64,000 bases of DNA from Halomonas sp. HL-93 (GCF_900086985.1 NZ_LT593974.1:930001-994000), one strand, 5' to 3'. Counted from the first letter of the stretch, positions 14,946 through 25,051 are shown. A program made the numbers and translations. Notes: generated by a model from the sequence alone, not told the origin.

Positions 14946-16135
14946 ACGCGCGCCGTTTGGCTAGCTATCTGCAGTACGCGCTGTGCAAGGCACCAAGCGG
15001 CGACAATAAACGCAAGCATCGTACTCAAAATAACGGTAAACGACAGACCAGCACTGAGTGCTAGCCCAATGGCAGCCGGGGCGATGCCGGTGGAAAAAAC
15101 CATGGCGGCGCTCAGTGCTGAGCGCACGCGGCCCAAGTGTTCAATACCCCAAAGCTTGATAAGCAAGCCTGAGGCAATCAGCTCTTGGGCACCCATGGCC
15201 AAGCCGCCGCCTACCATCAACGCCCAAACGCTTGCATTCCCGCCAGCCAAAACGGCAAACAGCATTGCTGCTGCATAGGGGAGCAAGTAAACGCGGGCTA
15301 AACGCACCGGGCCAATCTTATCGATCCAGCGGCCCCCCAACAGCGCGCCGGGCAACTTGGCGACGCCCATGCCGGTGAGGGCCAGTGCATAGATGCTCAG
15401 CGAGCTATCCAGCGCATCGGTCAGCTGCGCTTGGTATATAAACAGCCCCGTCATGGTGATTGGAAGCGACATGAGCAACGGCAACAATGCCCAGAAGCGA
15501 GGTTCGCGAAATGGTCTCGGTCCGGTGGCGTCGCGTTTTTGGGGTTTTTTGCCCGGCGCGTTGGACCAGGGCACACGCTGCAGTAACCATAGCCACGGCA
15601 AGGCCAGTAGGGCACACAGCAACCACCAGAAGGACTGCCAGCTTAGCCACAGTAATGTCGCCGCTACGAGTGGTGGAAGCAGTGCTTCACCGAGTGGAAT
15701 CCCCAAGCTTGCCAGGCCCATGGCGCGGCCCCGCTGGGTGGTGAACTCACGGGCGGCGAGGGTGTTGCCGAGATGCGTGAGCATGCCCTGCCCACATAAT
15801 CGCACCAGGCCCAAGCCCAGAACGCCCAGCCACCACCAGGGCGAAAGCGTCAGCAGCGCGACTCCCGCTAATAGAACGAGCAGCACGGTGATCGCAAACC
15901 GGCGGGGGGATATCCAGTCGATGGAGGGGCCGTAATACAGCATCACAAACCCCGCGACGAGCGTCACGGCGGTATAGGCCGTGCCAAACTGGCCAGCGCT
16001 GAGTTGCCAATGTTCGGCCAGCGGTGCCTGAAAGAGCCCAACAAAAAAGCTTTGTCCCAGGCTTGAGCTGAACATCGCCAAAAAGGCGATACTCAACACG
16101 CTACGGTGGTCACGCAGCAGGGTACGATAGCCCAT
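14942..16135 (-). CDS. Major facilitator superfamily permease
   Basis: This 397-residue protein has twelve predicted membrane helices in two halves, split by a basic cytoplasmic loop (about residues 195-215: NAPGKKPQKRDATGPRPF). The loop-2/3 region YYGPSIDWISPRR and its repeat LGGRWIDKIGPVRLAR correspond to the MFS G-x3-D-R motif A positions. The substrate is not identifiable; the family includes exporters of drugs and importers of organic acids. It is monocistronic, convergent with the second Usp gene (overlapping stops) and divergent from the DksA-like gene, whose start lies 92 nt away. Confidence 0.82.
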   Translation of the reverse strand: MGYRTLLRDHRSVLSIAFLAMFSSSLGQSFFVGLFQAPLAEHWQLSAGQFGTAYTAVTLVAGFVMLYYGPSIDWISPRRFAITVLLVLLAGVALLTLSPWWWLGVLGLGLVRLCGQGMLTHLGNTLAAREFTTQRGRAMGLASLGIPLGEALLPPLVAATLLWLSWQSFWWLLCALLALPWLWLLQRVPWSNAPGKKPQKRDATGPRPFREPRFWALLPLLMSLPITMTGLFIYQAQLTDALDSSLSIYALALTGMGVAKLPGALLGGRWIDKIGPVRLARVYLLPYAAAMLFAVLAGGNASVWALMVGGGLAMGAQELIASGLLIKLWGIEHLGRVRSALSAAMVFSTGIAPAAIGLALSAGLSFTVILSTMLAFIVAAWCLAQRVLQIASQTARV

Positions 16136-16227
16136 GATGCAGTATCCTTTGCGAAAAAAGCTGCGGAGGGGAGCGCTCGTAAGGTATTAATCCCCTTAGT
16201 GTAACAGCAGATTATAAGGAGACGGTG

Positions 16228-16569
16228 ATGAACCATCCCGGCATAGATGTGGAAGCCATGAAAAGGCGTTTAATCACCCTGCGCGAAACGCTGATCGACG
16301 AAAGCGCAAGCAGCGCCGGAGCCCGGGATACGGTAACGTTGGACCAAACCTCGGTCGGGCGCCTATCACGCATGGATGCACTGCAAGGCCAAGCGATGGC
16401 CAAAGCTGAAGAGCAGCGTCGCCAGCTAAACGTGACCCGTATTGCCGGGGCATTACAGCGCCTTGAGCGAGGCACCTTCGGCGAATGTATCGAGTGTGGC
16501 GAGTGGATTAACATCAAGCGCCTGGAAAGCGATCCACTAGCGCTCAAGTGCATCGACTGTGCCGAATAG
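16228..16569 (+). CDS. DksA/TraR-family C4 zinc-finger protein
   Basis: This 113-residue protein has the layout of short DksA-like proteins: an N-terminal helical hairpin (about 1-75) and a C-terminal zinc finger CIECGEWINI...LKCIDC with two Cys-x2-Cys pairs. AAGGAG lies 5 nt before the ATG; the GTG directly ahead is too close to it. Proteins of this group enter the RNA polymerase secondary channel and modulate rRNA and stress promoters, with or without ppGpp. At 113 residues it is shorter than canonical DksA (about 150), so it is likelier a TraR/YbiI-like paralogue than the housekeeping DksA. The acidic tip residues of the coiled coil are not obvious (LSRMDALQGQAMA has one Asp). Confidence 0.85.
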   Translation: MNHPGIDVEAMKRRLITLRETLIDESASSAGARDTVTLDQTSVGRLSRMDALQGQAMAKAEEQRRQLNVTRIAGALQRLERGTFGECIECGEWINIKRLESDPLALKCIDCAE

Positions 16570-16638
16570 TGCTTATCCAGCGGGCATGGTACTTTTGCCG
16601 CCTGATGACGAGTTGATTCAACGATAACGAGGAAGCCA

Positions 16639-16998
16639 ATGACGATTAAACGCCACGATACCAAAGCACGCATGAGCCGTGCGGTCATACATCAGGGCGT
16701 GGCCCATCTGTGTGGTCAGGTCGCCGGGCCAGAGGCGCGTTACGCCGATATCACGGCGCAAACTGAAAGCATGCTGGCGCGGGTAGACGCTTTATTGAAC
16801 GATATAGGTGCGTCGCGTGAACAGCTGCTCACCGCCACGATTTACCTCAAAGACGGCAGCGATTTCGCGGCAATGAACGCTGTTTGGGACGCATGGGTAC
16901 CCGAAGGTCACGCCCCAGCACGTACCTGTGTATGCGCACCGATGCCGGCCGACGAACTAAAGGTCGAGATTACCGTCTCCGTCGCTATGAACGATTAA
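16639..16998 (+). CDS. RidA-family protein (YjgF/YER057c/UK114)
   Basis: This 119-residue protein of the chorismate-mutase-like trimeric fold includes [14 protein letters not shown] and the signature [23 protein letters not shown], with the catalytic-type Arg in PARTC. RidA proteins hydrolyse reactive enamines/imines released by PLP enzymes such as threonine dehydratase. The [13 protein letters not shown] tail resembles the YoaB subgroup rather than RidA proper, and activity in such subgroups is less certain. The gene lies 69 nt after the DksA-like gene on the same strand, with GAGGAA-type pairing before the ATG. It is convergent with hexR. It acts in the cytoplasm. Confidence 0.85.
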   Translation: MTIKRHDTKARMSRAVIHQGVAHLCGQVAGPEARYADITAQTESMLARVDALLNDIGASREQLLTATIYLKDGSDFAAMNAVWDAWVPEGHAPARTCVCAPMPADELKVEITVSVAMND

Positions 16999-17018
16999 AC
17001 GCCCCTGTTATCTTTAGC

Positions 17019-17879
17019 TTAATTGCCTTTGTTAACGGGGAAGCGCGTGTCCCTTAGGCTATCTTTGATTTTTTTAAGGTGTGGCAGAAAGTCTTCGCCG
17101 CGTCTTAGCGTCACACCGGTGGCCAGGGCGTCAATCAGCGTCAGTTGAATGACGCGTGAGGTCATCGGCATGTAATGGTCGGTGTCTTCCGGGGTGGCGA
17201 CTTCAAGGGTCGCAGTACATTCCTGGGCCAGCGGCGATTGAGGCGCGGTAATCCCGAGCACGACGGCGCCTGATTCGCGGGCGACGCGGGCAATGTCGAC
17301 CAGTTCACGGGTGCGCCCGGTGTAGGAAATAATTACCACCACATCACCGGTGTGGCAGGCAGCGGCAATCATGCGCTGCATCAACACATCGATGTGCACC
17401 ATTACCGGCAGATTAAAACGAAAGAACTTGTGCTGGGCATCCTGCGCCACGGCGCCGGACGCGCCCAGGCCAAAAAAGTGGATCTGTTTGGCCTGGGTCA
17501 GGTAGTCCACCATGCGTTCAACGGCGCCCATGTCGACTTCACGCTGGGCTTCATCCAGCGCCGCAATGGTGGCTCCAAAGATTTTTTGGGTGTATTGGGT
17601 GGCGGAATCGCCAGGCTCAACCGCGCGGGTCACGTAGGGCGTACCGCCGGCTAAGCTCTGAGCTAGTTTGATTTTGAAATCAGGATAGCCTTTGGCGCCA
17701 AAGTTACGGCAAAAACGGTTCACCGTGGGCTCGCTGACGCTCGCCGCTTGGGCTAGGCTTGCGATGCTAAGGCTGGTTGCCGCCGCCGGGTCGTCGATAA
17801 TCACATTGGCGACTTTACGCTCCGAGCGGTTAAGGTCTTCCAAGCGTTCGCGTATCCGGTTAAGCAAGTCGTGAGCCAT
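17019..17879 (-). CDS. hexR: HexR-type transcriptional regulator (RpiR family)
   Basis: This 286-residue regulator has an N-terminal RpiR helix-turn-helix (about 1-78, with [23 protein letters not shown]) and a SIS sugar-phosphate isomerase domain (about 115-250, with [18 protein letters not shown] and [17 protein letters not shown]). The sequence closely follows Pseudomonas HexR, which represses Entner-Doudoroff and central-carbon genes and is released by KDPG. I chose ATG at 17879: CGGAG lies 10 nt upstream and the ATG overlaps the preceding TAA by one base. It is the third gene of an operon with a hybrid histidine kinase and a REC-GGDEF-EAL protein. That is an unusual place for hexR, which usually sits beside zwf or edd. 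Confidence 0.87.
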   Translation of the reverse strand: MAHDLLNRIRERLEDLNRSERKVANVIIDDPAAATSLSIASLAQAASVSEPTVNRFCRNFGAKGYPDFKIKLAQSLAGGTPYVTRAVEPGDSATQYTQKIFGATIAALDEAQREVDMGAVERMVDYLTQAKQIHFFGLGASGAVAQDAQHKFFRFNLPVMVHIDVLMQRMIAAACHTGDVVVIISYTGRTRELVDIARVARESGAVVLGITAPQSPLAQECTATLEVATPEDTDHYMPMTSRVIQLTLIDALATGVTLRRGEDFLPHLKKIKDSLRDTRFPVNKGN

Positions 17880-19636
17880 TAAACGGTCTCCGTGGCAGTA
17901 GGTGGCAAGTGCGACTGCCAATGATCGCACCAATCAATAAAGTCGTCGGCCGGTAGCGGGCGTGAGTAATAGTAGCCCTGGGCGATTTCACAGCCAATAC
18001 GGCGTAAGTACTGGGCCTGGGCCCAGGTTTCAATGCCTTCCGCCACTACATCACAGCCTACACTATGCGCAAGCTGAGTAATGGTACGTGCCAGTTGGCG
18101 GTCCACATCGCTTTCTTCCAGGTCCATCACGAAGGCGCGATCGATCTTCAGCGTCGAAAACGGCAGCGTCTTAATATACGCCAACGAGGAATGGCCGGTG
18201 CCAAAATCGTCGATGGCGACGGCGATATTCGCCTGGCTGAGCCGCGCCAGCTGCTGGCGGGCGTTCTGCATGTCGCCCATCAGGCCGGATTCGGTGACTT
18301 CAATAGCGAAAAAGTGGGTGGGAATCTGCCGCGCTGCCAACTGGCGTAACAGACCGTCGGCGAAATCCCGACGTGCCAGCTGGCGAGCCGCCACGTTGAC
18401 CGCCACGTGGAAGTTGTTGCCCAGCACCTGCTGTTCGCGCCACTGGGTGATGGTGCGCATGGCTTCTTCCATCACCCACTCGCCAATCGCGAAAATATCC
18501 CCGCTGGCTTCGGCCAGCGGAATAAACATGCCCGGCGAGATCTGCCCAAGCTCGGGGTGATGCCAGCGCAGCAGTGCTTCAGCGCCGACGATGCGCTGAT
18601 CCATCAGCGATAGTTTGGGCTGGAAGGCGAGGGACATTTCACCCCGCTCGGTCGCGCCGCGCAGGGCCTGCTGGACGTGCAGCCGATGGCGTTGCTGGGC
18701 CTCGAGATTTTCACTGTAGCACTGCACCGCAAAGCTTTGAGGGGCTGGCAGCGCCAGGGCGGCCATGTGGACCAGGCGTTCGGTATCAAACGCGCCCTGC
18801 GAACGGCTGATGCCGATCCGTGCCGCCAGCGGTAGCAGCAGGTCATCCAGTTGCTGGTCGTGTTCGAATACGGCCATCAGCTGGTGGGCCAGCGCCAGTA
18901 GCTCATCGTCGTCATTCCTCTCGCTGATCACCAGCAGTTCGCTGCCGCCCCAAAGGCCCAGAGTTTCGGCGTCACTCAGGCATTCGTCCAGGCGCTGCGC
19001 AATGTGCCCGAGGAGTCGCTCGGCGATCCGGTAGCCATGCAGCCGAATGACATCGTCCAGCCGGTCCAGGGCGATAAACAGCAGCCCTGTGGGCCTGCGC
19101 AATGCGGCCGCCTCGCTGAGGGTCTGGCTGAGTCCGCGACGGTTGGGCAGTTGGGTGATCGGGTCGGTACGCGATTGACGATTGAGTTCCCGGGTGCGCT
19201 TGTTCACCATGCGCTCGAGGGAATCGGCCTGCTGGTCGCGAATGCGGAAGCGGTGCTCGACGCTCAGCACGTTGTGAATGCGCTGTAATACCTCGGCGTG
19301 CTGAAACGGCTTGGTGATAAAATCGCGTACGCCCAGGGCCAGCGAACGTTGCTTGGTATCGTTGTCGATTTGCGCGGTCAGCACGATAATGGGTGGTGTC
19401 TGGCGCCCAAAGGCGTGATTGAGCTGCTCGATGACCGCATAGCCATCCAGGTGGGGCATGCGAATATCCAGCAGCAACAGGTCGGGTAACTGCTGCTGGC
19501 AGTATCCCAACACGTCGCGAGGGTCGCTAATGCCGTGGCTGTTTTCAAAGCCTTGGTCATCGAGCAGGTCGAGCATCAGCTCGATGTTGACCGGATTGTC
19601 GTCAACAACCAATACATGTTTGTAGTGGAATTTCAT
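17879..19636 (-). CDS. REC-GGDEF-EAL protein, probable c-di-GMP phosphodiesterase
   Basis: This 585-residue cytoplasmic response regulator has a receiver domain at about 1-125 (Asp12-Asp13, phospho-acceptor Asp57 in [12 protein letters not shown]), a GGDEF domain at about 150-310 and an EAL domain at about 330-575. The GGDEF site is degenerate ([10 protein letters not shown]), so cyclase activity is not expected. The EAL domain keeps EALLRW, Asn in [33 protein letters not shown] and QGYYYSRP, so c-di-GMP hydrolysis is expected. The gene overlaps the hybrid kinase by 4 nt upstream and hexR by 1 nt downstream. The kinase is thus its probable phospho-donor, and phosphorylation probably tunes phosphodiesterase output. 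Confidence 0.9.
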   Translation of the reverse strand: MKFHYKHVLVVDDNPVNIELMLDLLDDQGFENSHGISDPRDVLGYCQQQLPDLLLLDIRMPHLDGYAVIEQLNHAFGRQTPPIIVLTAQIDNDTKQRSLALGVRDFITKPFQHAEVLQRIHNVLSVEHRFRIRDQQADSLERMVNKRTRELNRQSRTDPITQLPNRRGLSQTLSEAAALRRPTGLLFIALDRLDDVIRLHGYRIAERLLGHIAQRLDECLSDAETLGLWGGSELLVISERNDDDELLALAHQLMAVFEHDQQLDDLLLPLAARIGISRSQGAFDTERLVHMAALALPAPQSFAVQCYSENLEAQQRHRLHVQQALRGATERGEMSLAFQPKLSLMDQRIVGAEALLRWHHPELGQISPGMFIPLAEASGDIFAIGEWVMEEAMRTITQWREQQVLGNNFHVAVNVAARQLARRDFADGLLRQLAARQIPTHFFAIEVTESGLMGDMQNARQQLARLSQANIAVAIDDFGTGHSSLAYIKTLPFSTLKIDRAFVMDLEESDVDRQLARTITQLAHSVGCDVVAEGIETWAQAQYLRRIGCEIAQGYYYSRPLPADDFIDWCDHWQSHLPPTATETV

Positions 19637-22239
19637 GGCTCCTGCCTGGTGGGCGCTCCCAGCAAATGGTGAAGGGTTTCGGAAAGCTGTGCAATGTCGA
19701 TCGGTTTGGTCAGATAACCATCGAAGCCGGCGTTGAGGCCCTTCCTGATATCGCGGGGCAGGGCATTGGCCGAGAGGGCGATCACTTTAAGTGTCTGATA
19801 GCGCGGGTCCCGGCGCAGACGGGTCAGCGCCTCAAAGCCGCTCATGCCCGGCAGGTGCAGGTCCATCAGCACCACGGCGGGTATCTCGGCCTGCAGCATG
19901 TCCAGGCCAAGCTCGGCGCTCGGCGCGATGCGCAGGGTCATGCCCTCCATCGCGTCGACGATGTCTTCCATCAGACGCTGATTGGCGGGGTTGTCCTCGA
20001 TATACAGCAGCGTGCGCGATGACGCCGTCGCTGCCGGGGTGTCGGGCTGAACTTCGCGTGGCGATGGCGCGGCGGCCGACGTCGCCACCGGCAGCGTGAA
20101 CCAGAAGGTGGCGCCCTGCCCCGGCTGGCTGTCGACCCCGATCTGGCCGTGCATCTGTGTGACCAGCTCGCGGGTGATGGACAGGCCGATACCCGTCCCT
20201 TCCACGCGGCTGTGCTCGGCGTCGAGCCGATTAAACGGCTCGAACAGCTCCTCCAGGCGGGCGGGATCGACGCCGGGCCCCGTATCCCGCACACGAATTA
20301 AGATATGTTCCTGCTGGTGCTCGGCGCTGACCTCGATACGGCCATGGGCGACGTTATATTTGATGGCGTTGGACAGCAGGTTAAGCAGGACCTGCTTGGT
20401 CCGCGTGTAGTCGGCATGCACCTGCCAGCGGGTATCGGGGGGTGTACAGGTCAGGGTAATGCCCGCGGCATCGGCGCTGGCTTCCAGGGTGCTGCAGGCA
20501 TCGTCGAACACGCCGGCAAGCGAAATGGATTCAATGGAAAGCGACAGCTGGCGGGCCTCGATCCGGGCCAGATCCAGCACGTCGTTGATCAGGCTGAGCA
20601 AGTGCTGGCCGCCTTTTTCGATCTGGCTGACCTGTCGCTGCTGCTTGGCGTTGAGCGGCGTGCGAGTGTTGCTGGCAAGCAGCTGGGCAAAGCCCAGGAT
20701 GGCATTCAGCGGGGTGCGTAGCTCGTGGCTCATCGACGACAGGAAGTCGCTTTTCGCCTGGTTGGCGTGTTCCGCCTGATCACGGGCCGTCGCCAGGTCC
20801 TGCAGAACCTGCTCGCGCTCGGCCATCTGGCGGTACAGGTTGATCAGCAGCACGCAGGTGTCGGTGAACGGCTGTAGCCAGTCCAGCAGCGCCTGATTCA
20901 GCGGCTGGCGGCTGTTGGCGATGGCGAACATGCCAATAAGTTGACCGCTGCTGAACATGGGCACGCCCAGATAGTTATCAAACTGCACCTGTCCCAGCGG
21001 GAACTCGCTGCGCTGGGTATGCTCATTGACATCGTTGTCGATCACCACCTCACCCCGGGCAAAGACCCGTCCCAACAGCGAGTTTGGGTTCGTGAGCACG
21101 ATTTCGCCGCTGAGCAGTTGCTCGATGTGATAACGCGATTCGGGAGCCCAGATAGGGCCTTTAATGGCATGAAGCTTCAGCGCATTACTGGTGTCGCCGG
21201 GCACCACTTCGCCGATCAAGGCATGGTCGCTGTCGGTGAGCTCGCTAAGGGCTTCCGTCAAAAATATCCACAGCTGCTTGCCCGACATCAGCGCCTGGTA
21301 GTCGGTAATCCCCTGGTGCAATACCTTGAGCAGGCTCTGCTCTTTTTGGATGCGCTGGTTGGCGGCGTGCACATGGCTCAGGTCGGTCAGGATGCCGATA
21401 AACTCCGCCACCTGGTGATGCTCATCGTCGATGGCGTTAACCGCTAGGTGGACGGGCACGCGGTGGCCGGCCTTGTGTTGCGCCTCGACTTCGCGACCAC
21501 GACCGATCACCTTGGGGCTTCCACCGGCTAAAAACCGGGCAATAAAGGTATCATGCTGGTCGTGCAGTTCAGAGGGTGTCAGCATCCCTACGTTACGGCC
21601 GAGCACTTCTTCCTGGGTGTAGCCCAGGAGGGCCAGTGCGAAAGGGTTGATGCCGAGCACCGTGCCGTCGCGATTGATCCGCACGATACCGGTGGCGCTT
21701 TCGTTGAACAGCGCCTCGTAGCGGCGGGTGGTTTGCGCCAGGGTATAGCGCATCCTGTGCTGGCGAAGCAGCTCTTCCACCTGGCCTGCGAGGCTTTCCA
21801 AAAGCCCCAGATCGCGCTCGCTGAACGCGCGGGGCTGGTGGCCGAGCAGGCACAGGGTGCCCACGGCCAACTGGTCATGGGGGCGCAGCGGATAGCCCGC
21901 ATAAAAGCGGATATGCGGCGTTTCATCGACCAGCGGATTGTCCTTGAAGCGTTCGTCAAGACGCGTGTCGGGAACCACCAGCGGCCCGTCGGCGGCAATT
22001 GTATGGCCGCAGAACGCGATGTCGCGCTGGGTTTGACGGGCGCTGAAGCCAAGGTTCGACTTGAACCACTGGCGCTTTTCATCAAGCAGGGTAATCAGCG
22101 CAATGGGCACGTCAAACAGCTCCCGGGCGAGCTGCGCCAGCCGGTCAAAGGCTTCCTCTGCGGGCGTGTCAAGCACATACAAGGCATGCACCGCGGCAAG
22201 TCGCTGCGGCTCGTTATTGGGGGGTACTGGCGCTGGCAT
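19633..22239 (-). CDS. Hybrid sensor histidine kinase, GAF-PAS-GAF-HisKA-HATPase-REC
   Basis: This 868-residue protein has no membrane segment. In order: GAF domain about 15-165 (with VPIALITLLDEKRQWFKSN and the FCGHTI motif), PAS about 170-290 (GLLGYTQEEV-like core and PAC), a second GAF about 300-470, a HisKA domain with phospho-histidine 505 (FLSSMSHELRTPLNAILGF), HATPase about 610-720 (NLLSNAIKYN, GPGVDP, GTGIGLSI), and a C-terminal receiver domain about 750-865 (IEDNPANQRL, VVLMDLHLPG, KPI). The start at 22239 has CGGAG 6 nt upstream; ATG at 22260 lacks one. It is first in the operon with the REC-GGDEF-EAL and HexR genes and is the probable sensor of that circuit. The stimulus is unknown. 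Confidence 0.9.
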   Translation of the reverse strand: MPAPVPPNNEPQRLAAVHALYVLDTPAEEAFDRLAQLARELFDVPIALITLLDEKRQWFKSNLGFSARQTQRDIAFCGHTIAADGPLVVPDTRLDERFKDNPLVDETPHIRFYAGYPLRPHDQLAVGTLCLLGHQPRAFSERDLGLLESLAGQVEELLRQHRMRYTLAQTTRRYEALFNESATGIVRINRDGTVLGINPFALALLGYTQEEVLGRNVGMLTPSELHDQHDTFIARFLAGGSPKVIGRGREVEAQHKAGHRVPVHLAVNAIDDEHHQVAEFIGILTDLSHVHAANQRIQKEQSLLKVLHQGITDYQALMSGKQLWIFLTEALSELTDSDHALIGEVVPGDTSNALKLHAIKGPIWAPESRYHIEQLLSGEIVLTNPNSLLGRVFARGEVVIDNDVNEHTQRSEFPLGQVQFDNYLGVPMFSSGQLIGMFAIANSRQPLNQALLDWLQPFTDTCVLLINLYRQMAEREQVLQDLATARDQAEHANQAKSDFLSSMSHELRTPLNAILGFAQLLASNTRTPLNAKQQRQVSQIEKGGQHLLSLINDVLDLARIEARQLSLSIESISLAGVFDDACSTLEASADAAGITLTCTPPDTRWQVHADYTRTKQVLLNLLSNAIKYNVAHGRIEVSAEHQQEHILIRVRDTGPGVDPARLEELFEPFNRLDAEHSRVEGTGIGLSITRELVTQMHGQIGVDSQPGQGATFWFTLPVATSAAAPSPREVQPDTPAATASSRTLLYIEDNPANQRLMEDIVDAMEGMTLRIAPSAELGLDMLQAEIPAVVLMDLHLPGMSGFEALTRLRRDPRYQTLKVIALSANALPRDIRKGLNAGFDGYLTKPIDIAQLSETLHHLLGAPTRQEP

Positions 22240-22294
22240 GGCCGCTCCGCGATAAAACATCTGATTTATCTATATCGGCCAAACGCAGGATTGC

Positions 22295-23650
22295 TTAACC
22301 CAGACGCAGCAGTTTCAACAGCCAGCGCCGATAAGGCGGGTAGAGCTGAGTGGCTGGCGAATGCGTTGGCTGATAAAACACGCCACGTAAATGGCTGAAA
22401 CGGTTAAAGCCGTGCCGACCATGGTAGGCGCCGTGGCCGCTGGCGCCAACGCCGCCAAACGGTAGTCCCGGCACAGCGTGGTGCAAAAGTGTGGTGTTGA
22501 ATACCAGCGCACCGGACTGGCTGGCATTCAGCCATTGCCGCTGTTGCTCGCGCTGGTGGGTAAATACATAGATCGCCAGGGGATGCGGCCGCTCGGCGAC
22601 ATACCCAATGGCATGGTCGCTATCTTTGACGCTGATAACCGGCAGGCTACGTCCGAAAATTTCCTCGCGCATTACCGAAAGCCCCTGGTTAGGGTCGATG
22701 ATCAGCGCGGGCGCGTGGCTGCCATGATCAATAATTCGACATCCGTGGTTGCGTGCCTCGGCGAGCATCGCTTCGCTGCGTTCGTGGTGGGCATGATTTA
22801 GCGGCTGGGTGGCATCTTGCGCCGAGGGGCGCTGTTTTAAAATCGCCCGGCTCAATGCGCTCGTTAGTGCATCAATATGGCGGCTTTCCACTAACACATA
22901 GTCGGGAGCAATGCAGGTTTGTCCGGCGTTCATGCCTTTGCCGAAGATTATCGCTTCCGCGGCACGCGTAAAGTCGGCATCGCCTGCCACAAATGCTGGG
23001 CTTTTGCCGCCTAGCTCCAGCGTCGTTGGCGTTAGGTTGCTGGCAGCGGCCAGGGCGATTTTTTGGCCCACGCTGGTCGAGCCGGTAAACACTAAATGAT
23101 CGAATGGCAAGGCGCTGAATGCCTGGCCCGTGGTAGCGTCCCCCTCAATCACGCAAAGCGTCCGCGGGCTAAAATATTGGGTTACCAATCGGCTAAGCAA
23201 GGCGCTGGTGTTCGGTGTCAGCTCGCTGGGTTTGAGCATCACGCGGTTGCCGGCTGCGAGGGCGTCGATAACCGGCATCAAGGCCAGGCTCCATGGATAG
23301 TTCCAGGGGGCAATAACACCCACCACGCCAAGTGGCTGGGGAGCTATGCGCGCTCGTGCAGGCAACAGACGCCAAGGCATACTGACCCGCCAGGGGCGCA
23401 TCCAATGCCAGAGATGCCGTCGCGCGTATCGCACGGCATCCAGCACTGGCTGGATATCGGCCAATTGAATCTCAATGTCACTGCGCTTGCCAAAATCGGT
23501 TTGGATGGCCTGAATGATGGCGTGTCGGTGACGTTTGGTCATTAGCGCGAGCCGAGCCAACTGATCGCGACGCTCCGTCAAGGAGGGGTAAGGCGACAGG
23601 CGACAAGCGCGGCGCTGGGTCTCCAGGCAGGCGTTCAAGTGGCGGGTCAT
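22295..23650 (-). CDS. Aldehyde dehydrogenase, coniferyl-aldehyde-dehydrogenase-like
   Basis: This 451-residue NAD(P)-dependent aldehyde dehydrogenase has the oxyanion Asn in APWNYPWSLAL, cofactor-binding FTGSTSVGQKI, general-base Glu in TLELGGKSPAF and catalytic Cys in NAGQTCIAPDYV. The length and the PFGGVGASGHGAYHGRHGFNRFSH tail match the short ALDH class (ALDH3-like, about 450-480 residues) that includes CalB and fatty-aldehyde dehydrogenases, acting on aromatic or medium-chain aldehydes. The last residues (YPPYRRWLLKLLRLG) are basic-hydrophobic and could attach to the membrane. The gene is transcribed alone, upstream of the kinase operon on the same strand, with 55 nt between. The substrate is not determinable from sequence. 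Confidence 0.87.
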   Translation of the reverse strand: MTRHLNACLETQRRACRLSPYPSLTERRDQLARLALMTKRHRHAIIQAIQTDFGKRSDIEIQLADIQPVLDAVRYARRHLWHWMRPWRVSMPWRLLPARARIAPQPLGVVGVIAPWNYPWSLALMPVIDALAAGNRVMLKPSELTPNTSALLSRLVTQYFSPRTLCVIEGDATTGQAFSALPFDHLVFTGSTSVGQKIALAAASNLTPTTLELGGKSPAFVAGDADFTRAAEAIIFGKGMNAGQTCIAPDYVLVESRHIDALTSALSRAILKQRPSAQDATQPLNHAHHERSEAMLAEARNHGCRIIDHGSHAPALIIDPNQGLSVMREEIFGRSLPVISVKDSDHAIGYVAERPHPLAIYVFTHQREQQRQWLNASQSGALVFNTTLLHHAVPGLPFGGVGASGHGAYHGRHGFNRFSHLRGVFYQPTHSPATQLYPPYRRWLLKLLRLG

Positions 23651-23788
23651 GGCGTCTCCTTGGTGGACCTGGCGTAGGGCGCGAGGCCGATCATGGCGTT
23701 AAATAACGCGCCTTTATCCTAGCAGGGTAACGGGTCAGCATAGTGTAGAGTAGCTTAATTAATGCCAACCCTATGTTTGGGAGATGCC

Positions 23789-24934
23789 ATGCCAGCGTCG
23801 TTATCAGTGGCGGTGTTATCCGCCATGGAGGCCGTGTCGGCCCGCGAGTGGGATGCGCTGGTGGATGCCGACCAGCCGTTTTTACGTCATGCATTTTTAC
23901 ATGCGCTGGAGGCCAGCGGTTCGGTTTGTCCGGCAACCGGCTGGCAGCCTTGCCATTTAACGGTGTGGCAGGGCGCGCAGCTGGTAGGTGCCATGCCGCT
24001 CTATGAGAAACATCATTCCTATGGCGAGTATGTATTTGACTGGGGCTGGGCCGATGCCTTTGAGCGGGCTGGCGGCCACTATTATCCCAAAGCGCTGAGT
24101 GCGGTGCCGTTTACGCCGGTGCCTGGGTCGCGCGCGTTGATCGCGCAGGATAGCAATCCTCAGGCGGTTTATGCCGCGCTGGCTCAGGGCTGGCAAGCGC
24201 AGTGCCAGCGCCAGGCATTGTCGAGCTGGCATTTATTGTTTGCCGATACCCAGGAAGTCGAGGCGTGGCAGGCACAGTGCCCCGAACTGATTAGCCGCGA
24301 GGGTGTGCAGTTTCAGTGGCGTGATCGAGATTTCGGGGACTTCGATGGGTTTCTCACCTCGCTGACCTCCAAACGCCGCAAGATGATCAAGCGCGAGCGC
24401 CGCCTGGTCGCCGAACAGGGCCTAGAGATGGTGCGTTTGTCCGGCGAACAGATCACCCCTGCTGCACTGAAACATTTCTACCGTTGTTACGCGATCACCT
24501 ATCAGGAGCGCGGTCGGCCGCCTTATCTGACACAAGAGTTCTTCAACCGCGTTTATCGTGATATGTCTGAGTCGCTGCTGCTCGTACAGGCGCACCTTGA
24601 CGGGCGAGCCGTGGCGGCGGCGCTTTACTTCCAGGGCACCCAGACGCTTTATGGGCGCTACTGGGGTAGCGAGGTGATGGCCGACTGCCTGCATTTCGAA
24701 GCCTGCTACTACCAGGGCATCGAATACTGCCTTGAGCAAGGGCTTATGCTGTTTGATCCGGGAACGCAGGGCGAGCATAAGCTACTGCGTGGATTTGCAC
24801 CGCAGCGTGTTCGTTCGTTGCATTACCTTGCCCATCCTGGCCTAGCTAACGCGGTGGCAACCTTTTGCCGTGATGAAGGGCGGCAGGTGGCGGCCTACCG
24901 TGACGCGGCATTCACCGCGCTACCGTATAAATGA
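23789..24934 (+). CDS. GNAT-like protein of the COG3146 (DUF482) family
   Basis: This 381-residue protein matches the COG3146/DUF482 family, annotated loosely as peptidoglycan-related acyltransferases with two FemAB/GNAT-like halves. Visible family marks are QPFLRHAFLHALEASG near the N-terminus, HHSYGEYVFDWGWADAFER, the KRRKMIKRERR basic stretch and, in the C-terminal half, LLVQAHLDGRAVAAALYF with LYGRYWG and FDPGTQGEHKLLRGF. No enzymatic activity is established for the family. The start at 23789 has GGGAG 5 nt upstream; the ATG at 23762 has none. It is divergent from the aldehyde dehydrogenase gene and followed by ftsB after 117 nt. Confidence 0.8.
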   Translation: MPASLSVAVLSAMEAVSAREWDALVDADQPFLRHAFLHALEASGSVCPATGWQPCHLTVWQGAQLVGAMPLYEKHHSYGEYVFDWGWADAFERAGGHYYPKALSAVPFTPVPGSRALIAQDSNPQAVYAALAQGWQAQCQRQALSSWHLLFADTQEVEAWQAQCPELISREGVQFQWRDRDFGDFDGFLTSLTSKRRKMIKRERRLVAEQGLEMVRLSGEQITPAALKHFYRCYAITYQERGRPPYLTQEFFNRVYRDMSESLLLVQAHLDGRAVAAALYFQGTQTLYGRYWGSEVMADCLHFEACYYQGIEYCLEQGLMLFDPGTQGEHKLLRGFAPQRVRSLHYLAHPGLANAVATFCRDEGRQVAAYRDAAFTALPYK

Positions 24935-25051
24935 AAGCAACTCGCTGGCGGGTCGGCTTAATGGCATAATGCGCGCCAATTTATCCGCATAACGTACCTG
25001 CATAACTTATTTAAATAACCCTGGGTAATCGTCACACAAAGGAGAGCGGTC

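Noticed and set aside
21553..22398. 281-codon open frame on the plus strand
   Set aside because: It is antisense to the histidine kinase gene with well-defined domains and shows no domain or ribosome site; such long antisense frames are common at this base composition.
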